Assembly: GCF_003663825.1 (NCBI RefSeq)
Contig: NZ_RCCC01000001.1
Location: 3,728,501-3,792,500, forward strand
Direction of reading: 5' to 3'
DNA: 64,000 nt
Source: Acidovorax sp. 106
GTDB taxonomy: Bacteria; Pseudomonadota; Gammaproteobacteria; Burkholderiales; Burkholderiaceae_C
Part shown: piece by piece, positions 17,287-26,201 of the stretch
Position numbering within the stretch: position 1 is the first letter of the stretch
How the letters are laid out: each line of letters opens with the position of its first letter
Program-made: the position numbers and the translations under genes
Notes under the pieces: generated by a model
Database searches by the model: none
What the model was told of the DNA's origin: nothing
What the model saw: only the letters and a program-made list of their open reading frames with translations

Positions 17287-18123
17287 TCAGCCTGCGCTGC
17301 GGGCCAGGGGGGCTGCGTCGGCAGCCTCTTGCGCGGCCAAGGCTACGCCCCGCACCACATCGCCCACCACGATCACCGATGGGCTGCCCAGTTCCTCTTG
17401 GACGAGGGTGGCGTGCAGCGTGCCCAGCGTGGCCACTGCATGCCGCTGCTGGGGCAGGCTGGCGTGCTGGATGACGGCCACGGGGGTGTTGGCGGGCAGG
17501 CCGCCGCGGAGCAGCTCTTGCTCAATGGTGGCGGCGCCACTCACGCCCATGTAGATGACCAGGGTGAGCTTGGCGTCGCGGGCGGTGCGCGCCAGTGCGG
17601 CCCAGTCGGTGCCGCTGTCGCCCGGCTTGGCATGGCCGGTGACAAACACCACGCCGTGCGCATGCTCGCGGTGCGTGAGCGGGGCACCCAGTGAGGTGAG
17701 CCCGGCCAACCCAGCGGTAATGCCATTGACCACCGTGACTGGCACACCGGCTGCGCGCAGGTGCTCCACCTCTTCGCCGCCGCGCCCAAAGATGAACGGA
17801 TCGCCCCCTTTGAGGCGCACCACGTTCTCGCCCTCGTTCACGGCCATCAGCATCAGCTTTTCGATGAACGCCTGGGGCGTGCTCTTGCAGCCGCCGCGCT
17901 TGCCCACGTACACGATGCGGGCGCTGGGCGAGGCGTGGGCCACGATGGCGTCGCTCACCAAGTCGTCCACCAGCAGCACGGTGGCGGCCTGGATGGCCTT
18001 GAGGGCTTTGATCGTCAGCAGCTCAGGGTCGCCGGGCCCTGCGCCCACCAGGGTGCATTGCCCACCGGTGCCCAGATGGGGGCGTGCCGTGCCTGAAGGA
18101 TGGGTATGTGTGGGGCGGCTCAT
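17287..18123 (-). CDS. cobA: Uroporphyrinogen-III C-methyltransferase
   Basis: A 278-residue SAM-dependent methyltransferase that makes precorrin-2, the precursor of siroheme. It shows the family signatures VGAGPGDPELLTIKALKA near the N-terminus and LKGGDPFIFGRGGEE in the middle. It lacks CysG's dehydrogenase/ferrochelatase half. It is last in the nitrate operon and its start overlaps the ybiB stop by four bases. Siroheme is the NirB cofactor, which explains its place here. Confidence 0.95.
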   Translation of the reverse strand: MSRPTHTHPSGTARPHLGTGGQCTLVGAGPGDPELLTIKALKAIQAATVLLVDDLVSDAIVAHASPSARIVYVGKRGGCKSTPQAFIEKLMLMAVNEGENVVRLKGGDPFIFGRGGEEVEHLRAAGVPVTVVNGITAGLAGLTSLGAPLTHREHAHGVVFVTGHAKPGDSGTDWAALARTARDAKLTLVIYMGVSGAATIEQELLRGGLPANTPVAVIQHASLPQQRHAVATLGTLHATLVQEELGSPSVIVVGDVVRGVALAAQEAADAAPLARSAG

Positions 18124-19043
18124 GGCAGTGTCTCTTTCGTGGTTTGCTCAGCCAGACGCAAGATGTGTTCCACCTGCCGCGCCAGCGCAGGCGGCACAGG
18201 CAGGGCGCCCGCGAGCACCTGGCGGGTGTATTCGGCAGTGGTGGCCACGTCGATTTCGGTGGGCAGGCCGGGCACCTCGCTGGCGGTGCCGGGTTGCTGC
18301 TCTTCCAGCAACTGGTGCTTGCCCGCGACAAAGGCGTCATAACGGGGCGTGCGGCGCGGATCGGTGGCCACTTCGCCCTCCAGCCCGCGCGAGAGCAGTG
18401 CGCTCATCCCCATGCCTGTGAATGTAGCGTGCAGCATGTCCAGGTACTCGGGGTGGGTGTAGGCCGTGACCACCACCGCAGGGCCCGCGCAGGGGTTCAT
18501 CAGCTTGACGGCGCTGTGCCCGGGGTTGCGCAGGCCCACCACCTGGCGCACTGCCAGCAGGCGTGCCAGGCCGGGGTGCAGCAGCTGGGTGTGGATGTGT
18601 GTCACTTCTCCGTTCGCTATTGTTTTAGGAGCTTCTAGCGCTTTGATATCCAGCGCTTCAAGCACATCGGATGCCAAAATGCGGCGTGCCTCGGTGCGCA
18701 TGCCGTGCAGCAGCACGGGCAGCCCCTCGCGCGCCAGCAGCAGGGCCAGCAGTGGGGTCAGCACCGGCAGCTTGCGGGCGCCGTTGTAGCTGGGCAGCAC
18801 GATGGTGGGGCGGCTGGTGGTGGGCAACTTGGCCAGCCGCTGGTGCGTGGCATCCAGAAAGCCGCACATCTCCTCGGGCGTTTCGCCCTTGATGCGCATG
18901 GCCAGGCAGAAGGCGCCAATCTCCAGGTCGGTCACGCTGCCGTCCAGCACTTGGCCAAACAGGTCGGCCGCTTGCTCACGCGTGAGCGGCTTGGAGCCGC
19001 GTGGGCCGCGACCGATTTCCTTGATGTACTGACTGATGCCCAT
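18120..19043 (-). CDS. ybiB: DNA-binding protein YbiB (TrpD2-like)
   Basis: A 307-residue protein of the anthranilate phosphoribosyltransferase-like fold, matching YbiB/TrpD2 in its N-terminus (MGISQYIKEIGRGPRGSKPL) and its helical domain (LFGQVLDGSVTDLEIGAF). YbiB of E. coli binds nucleic acid and lacks TrpD activity. Residues about 127-144 come from an in-frame family A repeat (18610-18662). Its stop overlaps the cobA start, so the two are coupled. Its place in a nitrate operon is common in betaproteobacteria to my recollection, but its role there is not clear. Confidence 0.88.
   Translation of the reverse strand: MGISQYIKEIGRGPRGSKPLTREQAADLFGQVLDGSVTDLEIGAFCLAMRIKGETPEEMCGFLDATHQRLAKLPTTSRPTIVLPSYNGARKLPVLTPLLALLLAREGLPVLLHGMRTEARRILASDVLEALDIKALEAPKTIANGEVTHIHTQLLHPGLARLLAVRQVVGLRNPGHSAVKLMNPCAGPAVVVTAYTHPEYLDMLHATFTGMGMSALLSRGLEGEVATDPRRTPRYDAFVAGKHQLLEEQQPGTASEVPGLPTEIDVATTAEYTRQVLAGALPVPPALARQVEHILRLAEQTTKETLP
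18610..18662. repeat. Family A hairpin repeat, copy 3 (inside ybiB)
   Basis: CGCTATTGTTTTAGGAGC followed by CTAGCGCTTTGATATCCAGCG carries the family core and its CTATT-GTTTTA flank. The repeat is in frame within ybiB. Confidence 0.6.
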
Positions 19044-19057
19044 GGTTTTGTGTGGCG

Positions 19058-19157
19058 GGACTTGTGAAATAGGGCTCCAGCGTCGTTATTTCGGCTTGCC
19101 GTACAGGCGTACTGTCTGCGCCGAAAATGCCTAGCTGGAGCCCTATTGCACAAGTCC
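19058..19157. repeat. Family B large palindromic element (copy B2)
   Basis: Inverted arms at 19058-19080 and 19135-19157 match at 22 of 23 positions. On the minus strand the inner core reads GCGCAGACA-GTAC-gcct-GTAC-GGCAAGCC, the same layout as copy B1 but with different stems. It lies between nasA and ybiB inside the operon, where it may shape mRNA decay or expression of the two distal genes. Confidence 0.8.
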
Positions 19158-19223
19158 TGGTGCGGTGGTTGTGGCAGTGAGGTGGGTGGGGCGCTATTTT
19201 GGCGCAACCCAGACAACTTTTGG

Positions 19224-22124
19224 TTATATGACGGCCTGCGCAGCGGGCTTGGGCGCCTGCGGCCCGGTGGTGCGCACCATGCGCTTGAGTTCGGGCAGGC
19301 ACGAGCCGCAATTGGTGCCGCAGCGCAGTTGACCTTGCAGCTGGGCCAGGCGGTCATCGTCGGTGCCGTGGCAGTGCGCCAGCTCGGCGGTGATCGCTGC
19401 GTCCGTCACGTTAAAGCAGGTGCACACCGATTTGCCGCGCGACTGCACCGCCACGGGTGCCTTGGCACCGGGCACCAGCAGCAGGCGGCCGTAGGTTTGC
19501 GCGGGCAATTCGTCTTGCAGCAGGGTCTTGAGCCAGCCTTCGGCGCTGGTGTCGCCCGCCAGCACGATGCCTTCGAGCGTGGTGGCGTCACCGTGGCGTG
19601 CCAGTCGCGCTGCGCGGCGCTGGCCGCGTTTCTTGTCGGCGTAGCGCAGCGTGTCGGCCGTGGCCAGGCCCATCAGGGCTTCGATGCGTTCCACCGTGGT
19701 GTCCGGCGGGGCTTCGTGCGCGGCGGTGCGCAGCAGCACGCCCACGCGCTCGCGCCCGGGTTCGCCCAGCGGCGTGTTGTTGCTGAAGGGGACGCAACTC
19801 GTGAACTTAAAAAGAGGAAGCTGCGCCATCAGCGCAGACAGCGCCTCGCGCGTGGCCTGGGCCGATTCGGCGGGCAGCCAGGCCATGGCCAGCAGCGTCC
19901 AGGGCAGCTCGGCCTTGAGCACCTTCACCGCCGCGTGCTTGAGTTCGGGCTGCTTGGACGTGGGGCAGTAGGCCGAGGTGGTGAGCGCGTTCACGCCTGC
20001 CAAGCGCTCGCCGGTGGACGAGCAGCCGCTCAAAAATTCGCTGCCCCAGTGCATGGCCATGAAGGCCTGCGACAGGCCCACGGTGGTGTCGGCCTGCGCG
20101 GGCACCACGATGGTGCCGCGCTTGCTCGTCACATAGACCAGGTCGCCGTTTTTAAGGCCACGCCGCTCCATGTCCTGCGGGTGCAGCTGCACGCTGGGCT
20201 CGGCCACATGGCCAAACAGGCGGCCCAGGGTGCCGGTGCGCGTCATGCCGTGCCACTGGTCGCGCAGGCGGCCTGTGGTCAGGCTGAAGGGGTAGCGCGA
20301 TTCGCGTTGTTCGGCCGTAGGTTGCCATGCATGCGCGGCAAAACGGGCGCGGCCGTCGGTGGTGGGGAACACGCCGTCTTCGTACAGACGGGCCTTGCCG
20401 TAGTCGCTGCTGCGGGCCGGCAACGCGGTCGCGTTGCCGTCTACATTGCCGCCGCAGGCCTGGTCTGAAGGACACGGCCACTGTTGGGGGCCTGCAGATT
20501 CGAGCATCTCCCACGACAGGCCGGTGATGTCTAGATCGCGCCCGCGCGTGCTCTCGCGGTGCTCGTTCCACACGGTTTCAGAGCCTTGGTCAGCATGCTC
20601 GGTGGTGTAGGGGAACAGTGTGGGCTGGCCCGGCCGCAGGCGCGCCTCCAGCTGGTGCGCAAACTGCACCGCAATGGCCCAGTCGTGGCGCGCCGCGCCG
20701 GGTGCGGGCACGGCAGAGCGCACGCGCGAGATGCGGCGCTCGCTGTTGGTCACGGTGCCGGTTTTTTCGCCCCAGGTGGTGGCAGGCAGCAGCAGGTCGG
20801 CGTACCGCGCGGTCTCGGCCGTTGCGAAGGCCTCTTGCACCACCACAAATTCGGCGCGCTGCAGTGCGCGGCGCACGGTGGCCTGGTCGGGCATGCTTTG
20901 CGCGGGGTTGGTGCAGGCAATCCACAGTGCTTTGATCTCGCCGTCGGCGGCGGCCTGGAACATCTCCACCGCCGTCTTGCCCGGCTTGCTGGGCACATCG
21001 GCCACGCCCCACAGCGCGGCCACCTCGGCACGGTGCTGGGGGTTGGCCAGGTCGCGGTGGGCGCTGAGCAGATTGGCCAAGCCGCCCACTTCGCGCCCGC
21101 CCATGGCGTTGGGCTGGCCGGTCAGGCTGAACGGGCCTGCGCCGGGTTTGCCGATCTGGCCGGTGGCCAGGTGCAGGTTGATGAGCGTGGCGTTCTTGGC
21201 GGTGCCGCTGCTGCTCTGGTTCAGGCCCTGGCAGTAGAGGCTGAGCGTGGCTTTGGAGGCTGCAAACCACTTCGCAGCCGTGGTCAGGTCGGCTACCGAG
21301 ATGCCACACACCTGGGCCACGCGCTCGGGCGTTGCCTCGCGCACCAGGGCCTTGAGTTGTTCAAAGCCCGTGGTGTGCGCGCCGATGTAGTTGGCGTCGA
21401 TCCAGCCCTCCCACAGCATGATGTGCAGCATGCCGTTGAACAGCATCACGTCGCTGCCCGGCTGGATGGGCAAAAACAGGTCGGCCATGCCGGCCGTGTC
21501 GGTGCGGCGCGGGTCGGCCACGATGACCTTCATGCCCGGGTTGGCGGCGCGTGCGTCTTCAATGCGGCGGAACAGGATGGGGTGCGCCCAGGCCGCATTG
21601 CTGCCCACGATGAACAGGCACTGCGCGTGGTTCACATCGTCGTAGCAGGCGGGCGGTGCATCGGCGCCCAGGGTCTGCTTGTAGCCCGCCACCGCGCTGC
21701 TCATGCACAGGCGCGAGTTGGTGTCGATGTTGTTGGTGCCGATCAGGCCCTTGGCCAGTTTGTTGAAGACGTAGTAGTCCTCGGTGAGCAACTGGCCGCT
21801 CACGTAAAAGCCCACGGCGTCAGGGCCGTGCTGCTGGATGGTGTTGGCAAATTTTTCGTTGGCCAGGCTCAGGGCCGCATCCCACGACAACGGCTGGGGG
21901 GCATCGCTGCGTTGCACGCGGTGCAAGGGCTGCAGCAGCCGGGTCTGCAGCGTGATGGGGCTGCTGGCCGTGAGGTGCAGCGTGGAGCCCTTGGTGCACA
22001 GGCGGCCGAAGTTGGCAGGGTGGTTCGGGTCGCCTCGCACGCCGGTGATTTGTGCACCTTCGGATTCGATGATCACGCCGCAGCCTACGCCGCAGTAAGG
22101 GCAGGTGGACAGGGTTTCTTGCAT
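19224..22124 (-). CDS. nasA: Assimilatory nitrate reductase, catalytic subunit
   Basis: A 966-residue cytoplasmic molybdopterin enzyme that reduces nitrate to nitrite. The N-terminal [4Fe-4S] motif is CPYCGVGC (residues 8-15). Molybdopterin-binding regions follow, and a C-terminal BFD-type [2Fe-2S] domain (about 890-955) has CTCFNV and CGTNCGSC. No Tat signal, as expected for the assimilatory type. It is the fourth gene of the nirB operon. A family A hairpin occupies part of the 159-base gap to nirD, and I see no strong ribosome binding site next to the ATG. Confidence 0.96.
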   Translation of the reverse strand: MQETLSTCPYCGVGCGVIIESEGAQITGVRGDPNHPANFGRLCTKGSTLHLTASSPITLQTRLLQPLHRVQRSDAPQPLSWDAALSLANEKFANTIQQHGPDAVGFYVSGQLLTEDYYVFNKLAKGLIGTNNIDTNSRLCMSSAVAGYKQTLGADAPPACYDDVNHAQCLFIVGSNAAWAHPILFRRIEDARAANPGMKVIVADPRRTDTAGMADLFLPIQPGSDVMLFNGMLHIMLWEGWIDANYIGAHTTGFEQLKALVREATPERVAQVCGISVADLTTAAKWFAASKATLSLYCQGLNQSSSGTAKNATLINLHLATGQIGKPGAGPFSLTGQPNAMGGREVGGLANLLSAHRDLANPQHRAEVAALWGVADVPSKPGKTAVEMFQAAADGEIKALWIACTNPAQSMPDQATVRRALQRAEFVVVQEAFATAETARYADLLLPATTWGEKTGTVTNSERRISRVRSAVPAPGAARHDWAIAVQFAHQLEARLRPGQPTLFPYTTEHADQGSETVWNEHRESTRGRDLDITGLSWEMLESAGPQQWPCPSDQACGGNVDGNATALPARSSDYGKARLYEDGVFPTTDGRARFAAHAWQPTAEQRESRYPFSLTTGRLRDQWHGMTRTGTLGRLFGHVAEPSVQLHPQDMERRGLKNGDLVYVTSKRGTIVVPAQADTTVGLSQAFMAMHWGSEFLSGCSSTGERLAGVNALTTSAYCPTSKQPELKHAAVKVLKAELPWTLLAMAWLPAESAQATREALSALMAQLPLFKFTSCVPFSNNTPLGEPGRERVGVLLRTAAHEAPPDTTVERIEALMGLATADTLRYADKKRGQRRAARLARHGDATTLEGIVLAGDTSAEGWLKTLLQDELPAQTYGRLLLVPGAKAPVAVQSRGKSVCTCFNVTDAAITAELAHCHGTDDDRLAQLQGQLRCGTNCGSCLPELKRMVRTTGPQAPKPAAQAVI

Positions 22125-22148
22125 GGCGTGTGGTTTTAAGTGTTTTAC

Positions 22149-22200
22149 GGCTCTAGCGCTTTATTTATAAGCGCTAGCAGCTATTGTTTTGATAGCTTTT
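22149..22200. repeat. Family A hairpin repeat, copy 4 (nirD-nasA gap)
   Basis: CTAGCGCTTTATTTATAAGC then GCTAGCAGCTATTGTTTTGAT is among the clearest copies: TAGCGCT pairs with AGCGCTA, with a second inverted motif CTAT...GATAG beside it. It lies in the transcribed gap between nirD and nasA. Confidence 0.8.
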
Positions 22201-22283
22201 GAACGCGTTGGGCTGGTGCAGAGGTCTGGGGCGGCTGGGCTTGTTGGCAAGGGGCGGGCGCGCTAGGCACCCTCAGCCACGGC

Positions 22284-22667
22284 CTACGCACCCACCGCGC
22301 GGCGTGCAGGCCCGGCGATGGGCCGCGTCAAATCCGTGGCCACGGTGGCCAGCTCGGCAGCGTCCAGGTACACGGCACCGTCCTCCACCTTCACGGTGAA
22401 CTTGGGCGTGCAGCCCTCATCGGGGGCCGATGCCTGGCCGTCGCACAGGCCAATCGTCCAGTTGTGCATGGGGCAGGCCACATGGGTGCCAAACACAATG
22501 CCTTGCGACAAGGGGCCGCCCTTGTGCGGGCAGCGGTCGAGCAGTGCGAAGACGCCGCCCGCGTCGTTGCGGAACACCGCCACATCCAGGCCCTGGGGGC
22601 GGGCAACGCGGCGCGCGCCCAGCACGGGGATGTCTTCGATGCGGCAGATCAGTGTCCATTCAGTCAT
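22284..22667 (-). CDS. nirD: Nitrite reductase [NAD(P)H] small subunit, Rieske-like
   Basis: A 127-residue Rieske-fold protein that partners NirB. The region RCPHKGGPLSQG and the later CPMHNWTIGL show that Cys and His of a Rieske cluster are retained (C-x-H type and C-x2-H), unlike NirD proteins that have lost them. That points to the cluster-binding variant. It follows the PilJ-domain gene and precedes nasA in the same orientation. Confidence 0.93.
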   Translation of the reverse strand: MTEWTLICRIEDIPVLGARRVARPQGLDVAVFRNDAGGVFALLDRCPHKGGPLSQGIVFGTHVACPMHNWTIGLCDGQASAPDEGCTPKFTVKVEDGAVYLDAAELATVATDLTRPIAGPARRAVGA

Positions 22668-22711
22668 GGTGGCGATTCCTTGTGGTTGTTGGGGGGGCTC
22701 TGCGCTCTGCG

Positions 22712-23518
22712 TCAGGCGGCCAGGGCGGCATACATGCCGGTGATGCGGTCCATGCTGGCCAGCAGGTTTTCGCTGGTCACAAACACCTCGGACACCTGGC
22801 GAAACGTGTTGGCGCCCGTTTGCATGCGCTGCAGCGCGGCGTCAAAAAATACCCATTGCCCGTCGGCCAGTTGCAGTTCCTGGCGAATGCGGTCGGTGGC
22901 TTGCGGCGCCGTGCGCAGCAATTCGTTGGCGCTCAAAAACTCTTTGCGCGCCTTGTCGATTTCGGTGGTGCTGGTGGCAGCGTCCACCTGCAGCATGGCG
23001 GCCAGGCAGAACTTGGCCATGCGCTGGCTCAGCATGCGCTGGCGCCCGGCCACGTTGACCAGATGGCCCACGGGCTTGCCCGAGGCCGCTTCGTACTGCA
23101 CGGTGCCCTGGTGGGCCAGGGCCAGCACCTTGGCATCGGCCTGCAGCAGGCTGCTGGCCGCGTCTTTGGATGGCTGGGTCGTGGTCAGCACGGTTTTGTA
23201 GGCGCTCCAGGCGGCTTCCAGCTCGGTGTAGGTTGTGCGAATGTCTGCTTGCGGGGCGTAGGCCTTGAGTTCGGCCAGCTGCCGCTCAAACAGTTTGATG
23301 GACTGGGCCAGCGCCTGGCGCGCAGGGTTGGCATCGGCCTGGTGCGCCAGCATGAGCCAGGCCTTGGCCATGCGCTGGCTCAGCATGCGTTGGCGACCCG
23401 CCTTGTTGATGGCGTCGTTCACATCCTGCACCTGGGCCCACGCCGCCACCGGGGCGCCCACAGCGCCTGCCAGCAGGGCGCCAGCGCTGGCGTTCAAAAT
23501 CCATCGGCGTTGCAGCAT
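22712..23518 (-). CDS. Exported double PilJ-type sensor-domain protein of the nitrate operon
   Basis: A 268-residue protein made only of two type IV pili methyl-accepting transducer N-terminal (PilJ-like) domains. Each begins with the same signature, AGRQRMLSQRMAK, at about residues 40-52 and 158-170, comparable to the P-box region of NarX-type nitrate sensors. The N-terminus QRRWILNASAGALLAGAVG is a signal with a twin-arginine-like start, so the protein is probably periplasmic. There is no kinase, HAMP or methylation domain. It sits between nirB and nirD. A nitrate/nitrite-binding role is an inference from domain and context; I know of no characterised homologue. Confidence 0.88.
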   Translation of the reverse strand: MLQRRWILNASAGALLAGAVGAPVAAWAQVQDVNDAINKAGRQRMLSQRMAKAWLMLAHQADANPARQALAQSIKLFERQLAELKAYAPQADIRTTYTELEAAWSAYKTVLTTTQPSKDAASSLLQADAKVLALAHQGTVQYEAASGKPVGHLVNVAGRQRMLSQRMAKFCLAAMLQVDAATSTTEIDKARKEFLSANELLRTAPQATDRIRQELQLADGQWVFFDAALQRMQTGANTFRQVSEVFVTSENLLASMDRITGMYAALAA

Positions 23519-23567
23519 GGGGGCTCCTTGGTGGTGAGATGACGGGCTGGGTCAGCAGGCGGTAGCG

Positions 23568-26012
23568 TCAGGCGCCCAGGGGCACAAACTGGCGCGTGTC
23601 CACGGCGGCTTTGTCAAACTCGAACCACGGGTCGGGCTCGCCGTCCAGCGCAAACTGCAGTTGCTCCCACAGCGCCTTGCGGCCTTCGTGGTCTTCGAGA
23701 ATGCGCTTTTTCACATAGTCCAGGCCCACGCGGTTCACGTAGTGCACGGTGCGCTCCAGGTACCAGCCTTCCTGGCGGTACAGCTCGCAGAACGCGCCGG
23801 TGTACTCCAGCACTTCCTCGGCGGTTTTGAGCTTGGTGAAGAAGTGCGCCACCTCAGTCTTGATGCCGCCGTTGCCAGCGACGTACATCTCCCAGCCGCT
23901 GTCCACGCCGATGATGCCCACGTCCTTGATGCCTGCTTCGGCGCAATTGCGCGGGCAGCCGCTGACGGCAAACTTGACCTTGTGCGGGGCGTACATGCGC
24001 CACATGGCGCGCTCGAGGTCCTTGCCCATCTGCGTGCTGTCTTGGGTGCCCATGCGGCACCACTCGCTGCCCACGCAGGTCTTCACGGTGCGCAGCGCCT
24101 TGGCATAGGCGTGGCCGCTGGGCATGCCAATGTCCTTCCACACGTTGACCAGGTCTTCCTTCTTCACGCCCAGCAAATCGATGCGCTGGCCGCCCGTGAC
24201 CTTGATGGTGGGGATGTTGTACTTGTCGGCGGCATCGGCAATGCGGCGCAGCTCGTCGGCCGTGGTCTCTCCCCCCCACATGCGGGGGATGACGCTGTAG
24301 GTGCCGTCCTTTTGGATGTTGGCGTGGCTGCGCTCGTTGATGGCGCGACTTTGCGGGTCGTCCTTGGCGTCCTTGGGCCAGGTGCTGATCAGGTAGTAGT
24401 TGACGGCGGGGCGGCAGGTGGCGCAGCCGTTGGGCGTCTTCCAGTCCAAAAACTTGAACACGTCGGCAATGGTCAGCAGCTTGTTGGTGCGAATGGCCTC
24501 GCGCACCGCCTGGTGGCCGTGGTCGGTACAGCCGCACATGGCCTTGGTCTTGGGGGTTGCGCTGTAGTCGCCGCCGGCCGTGAACATGATGATTTGCTCG
24601 ACCAGCCCGGTGCACGAGCCGCACGATGCGCTGGCCTTGGTGTGCTTGCGCACTTCATCGAGCGTGAACAGGCCTTTGTCCTTGATCGCCTTGCAGATCG
24701 CGCCCTTGGTCACCCCGTTGCAGCCGCACACCTCGTCGCTGTCGGCCATGGCCGATGCCTTGCTCTGTCCCTGGTGGCCCACGTCGCCGATGTTGCTCTC
24801 GCCAAACATCAGCTTGTCGCGAATGTCGCTCACGCTGCGGCCGTCGCGCAGCAGCTTGAAGTACCAGCTCCCGTCCACCGTGTCGCCATACAGGCAGGCG
24901 CCCACCAGCTTGTCGTCCTTGATGACGAGCTTTTTGTAAACACCGCCAAAGGGGTCGCTCATCACGATCTCTTCGGTGTTCTCGCCGCCTTGGAAGTCGC
25001 CCGCGCTGAACAGATCGATGCCCGTGACTTTGAGCTTGGTGGACGTGAGCGAGCCCTGGTAGCGGCCTATGCCGAACTCGGCCAAATGGTTGGCCAGCAC
25101 CTTGCCCTGCTCAAACAGCGGGGCCACCAGGCCATAGGCAATGCCCCGGTGTGCGGCGCACTCGCCCACGGCGTAGATGCGGGCGTCGGTGGTGGTCTGC
25201 AGCGTGTCGCTCACCACAATGCCGCGGTTCACGTACAGGCGCATTTTTTCGGCCAGCGCGGTGTTGGGGCGGATGCCCACGGCCATCACCACCAAGTCGG
25301 CGGGCACCTCGGTGCCGTCCTTGAACTTGACGGCGGCCACGCGGCCTTCGGCGTTGCCCACCAGTTCCTGGGTCTGCGCTTTCATCAGGAACTGCATGCC
25401 GCGCTCTTGCAGCGACTTTTGCAGCATCTTGCCGGCCACGTCGTCCAGTTGGCGCTCCATCAGCCAGTCGCCCACATGCACCACGCTCACTTGCATGCCG
25501 CGCTTCATCAGGCCGTTGGCGGCCTCCAGGCCCAGCAGGCCGCCGCCGATCACCACTGCGTGCTTGTAGGTGGCGGCAGCGTCAATCATGGCCTGGGTGT
25601 CGGCAATGTCGCGGTAGGCCAGCACGCCTTGCAGATCTTTGCCGGGGATGGGCAAGATAAAGGGGTTGGAGCCTGTGGCGATGATGAGGCGGTCGTACTC
25701 GGCGGTGATCACATCGCCGTCCTTGCTGGTGGCGCTCACCACGCGGCGCACGCGGTCCACATCATTGACCGTGAAGCCGGTGTGCAGCGTGATGCGGTTG
25801 TCGGCGTACCACTGCCAGTCGTTGAGGATGATCTCGTCGATGGTCTGCTCGCCAGCCAGCACCGGCGACAGCAGAATGCGGTTGTAGTTGGGGTGCGGCT
25901 CGGCCCCGAAGACCGTGATGTCATACATATCGGGGGCAATCTTGAGCAGCTCTTCCAGCGTGCGCACACCGGCCATGCCATTTCCCACCATCACCAGTTT
26001 GGGCTTTTTCAT
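23568..26012 (-). CDS. nirB: Nitrite reductase [NAD(P)H] large subunit
   Basis: About 814 residues from the ATG at 26012 (MKKPKLVMVGNGMAG); a longer frame to 26213 would translate the regulatory leader and is rejected. Domains in order: FAD/NAD(P)H-binding oxidoreductase (about 1-410), two BFD-like [2Fe-2S] domains (about 420-540; CGCNGVTKG and CGSCTG, then CGCTDHG and CATCRP), then the nitrite/sulfite reductase part with siroheme-[4Fe-4S] cysteines in CVGSEWC (about 645) and CPRNC (about 683). It reduces nitrite to ammonium in the cytoplasm. First gene of the operon, preceded by a sigma-54 promoter and an antitermination leader. Confidence 0.96.
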   Translation of the reverse strand: MKKPKLVMVGNGMAGVRTLEELLKIAPDMYDITVFGAEPHPNYNRILLSPVLAGEQTIDEIILNDWQWYADNRITLHTGFTVNDVDRVRRVVSATSKDGDVITAEYDRLIIATGSNPFILPIPGKDLQGVLAYRDIADTQAMIDAAATYKHAVVIGGGLLGLEAANGLMKRGMQVSVVHVGDWLMERQLDDVAGKMLQKSLQERGMQFLMKAQTQELVGNAEGRVAAVKFKDGTEVPADLVVMAVGIRPNTALAEKMRLYVNRGIVVSDTLQTTTDARIYAVGECAAHRGIAYGLVAPLFEQGKVLANHLAEFGIGRYQGSLTSTKLKVTGIDLFSAGDFQGGENTEEIVMSDPFGGVYKKLVIKDDKLVGACLYGDTVDGSWYFKLLRDGRSVSDIRDKLMFGESNIGDVGHQGQSKASAMADSDEVCGCNGVTKGAICKAIKDKGLFTLDEVRKHTKASASCGSCTGLVEQIIMFTAGGDYSATPKTKAMCGCTDHGHQAVREAIRTNKLLTIADVFKFLDWKTPNGCATCRPAVNYYLISTWPKDAKDDPQSRAINERSHANIQKDGTYSVIPRMWGGETTADELRRIADAADKYNIPTIKVTGGQRIDLLGVKKEDLVNVWKDIGMPSGHAYAKALRTVKTCVGSEWCRMGTQDSTQMGKDLERAMWRMYAPHKVKFAVSGCPRNCAEAGIKDVGIIGVDSGWEMYVAGNGGIKTEVAHFFTKLKTAEEVLEYTGAFCELYRQEGWYLERTVHYVNRVGLDYVKKRILEDHEGRKALWEQLQFALDGEPDPWFEFDKAAVDTRQFVPLGA

Positions 26013-26040
26013 CGTGACTCCGTCGGTTCCATCGCCAGGG

Positions 26041-26174
26041 GCGAATCGAAAAGCAAAAAAGGCGTCCACACGATGCCGTCTCGAGTTCTCGAAACCGCAT
26101 GTGGGGACGCCTTCGTCCGTGCAACCCTTCTGTGCGCCGTTGCACCGGTGAATTGCGCGACCCGCTTGGGTCGT
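26041..26174 (-). promoter_or_regulatory. ANTAR-type antitermination leader of the nirB operon
   Basis: Read on the minus strand. Stem P1 is 26145-26119 (GTGCAAC/GTTGCAC, apical hexaloop ACAGAA with A1 and G4). It is followed with no gap by P2 at 26118-26105 (GGAC-GAAGGC-GTCC). The 3' half of P2 overlaps the 5' arm of an intrinsic terminator, AAGGCGTCC (26113-26105) pairing with GGACGCCTT (26067-26059) followed by U-rich sequence. P2 and terminator cannot form together, the known ANTAR arrangement. P2 position 1 is G rather than the consensus A. Confidence 0.82.
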
Positions 26175-26184
26175 TGCTGGTGTT

Positions 26185-26201
26185 AAGCAATGCCTGTGCC
26201 A
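26185..26201 (-). promoter_or_regulatory. Sigma-54 promoter of the nirB operon
   Basis: The minus strand reads TGGCACAGGCATTGCTT, matching the -24/-12 consensus TGGCAC-N5-TTGC exactly. Transcription should begin near 26174, just before the leader. This implies an NtrC-type activator. Confidence 0.88.

Noticed and set aside
23661..26186. 841-residue open frame on the plus strand opposite nirB
   Set aside because: It lies exactly antisense to a full-length, well-conserved nirB and is rich in Ala, Val, His and Gly with no family motif. Such shadows are expected in high-GC DNA.
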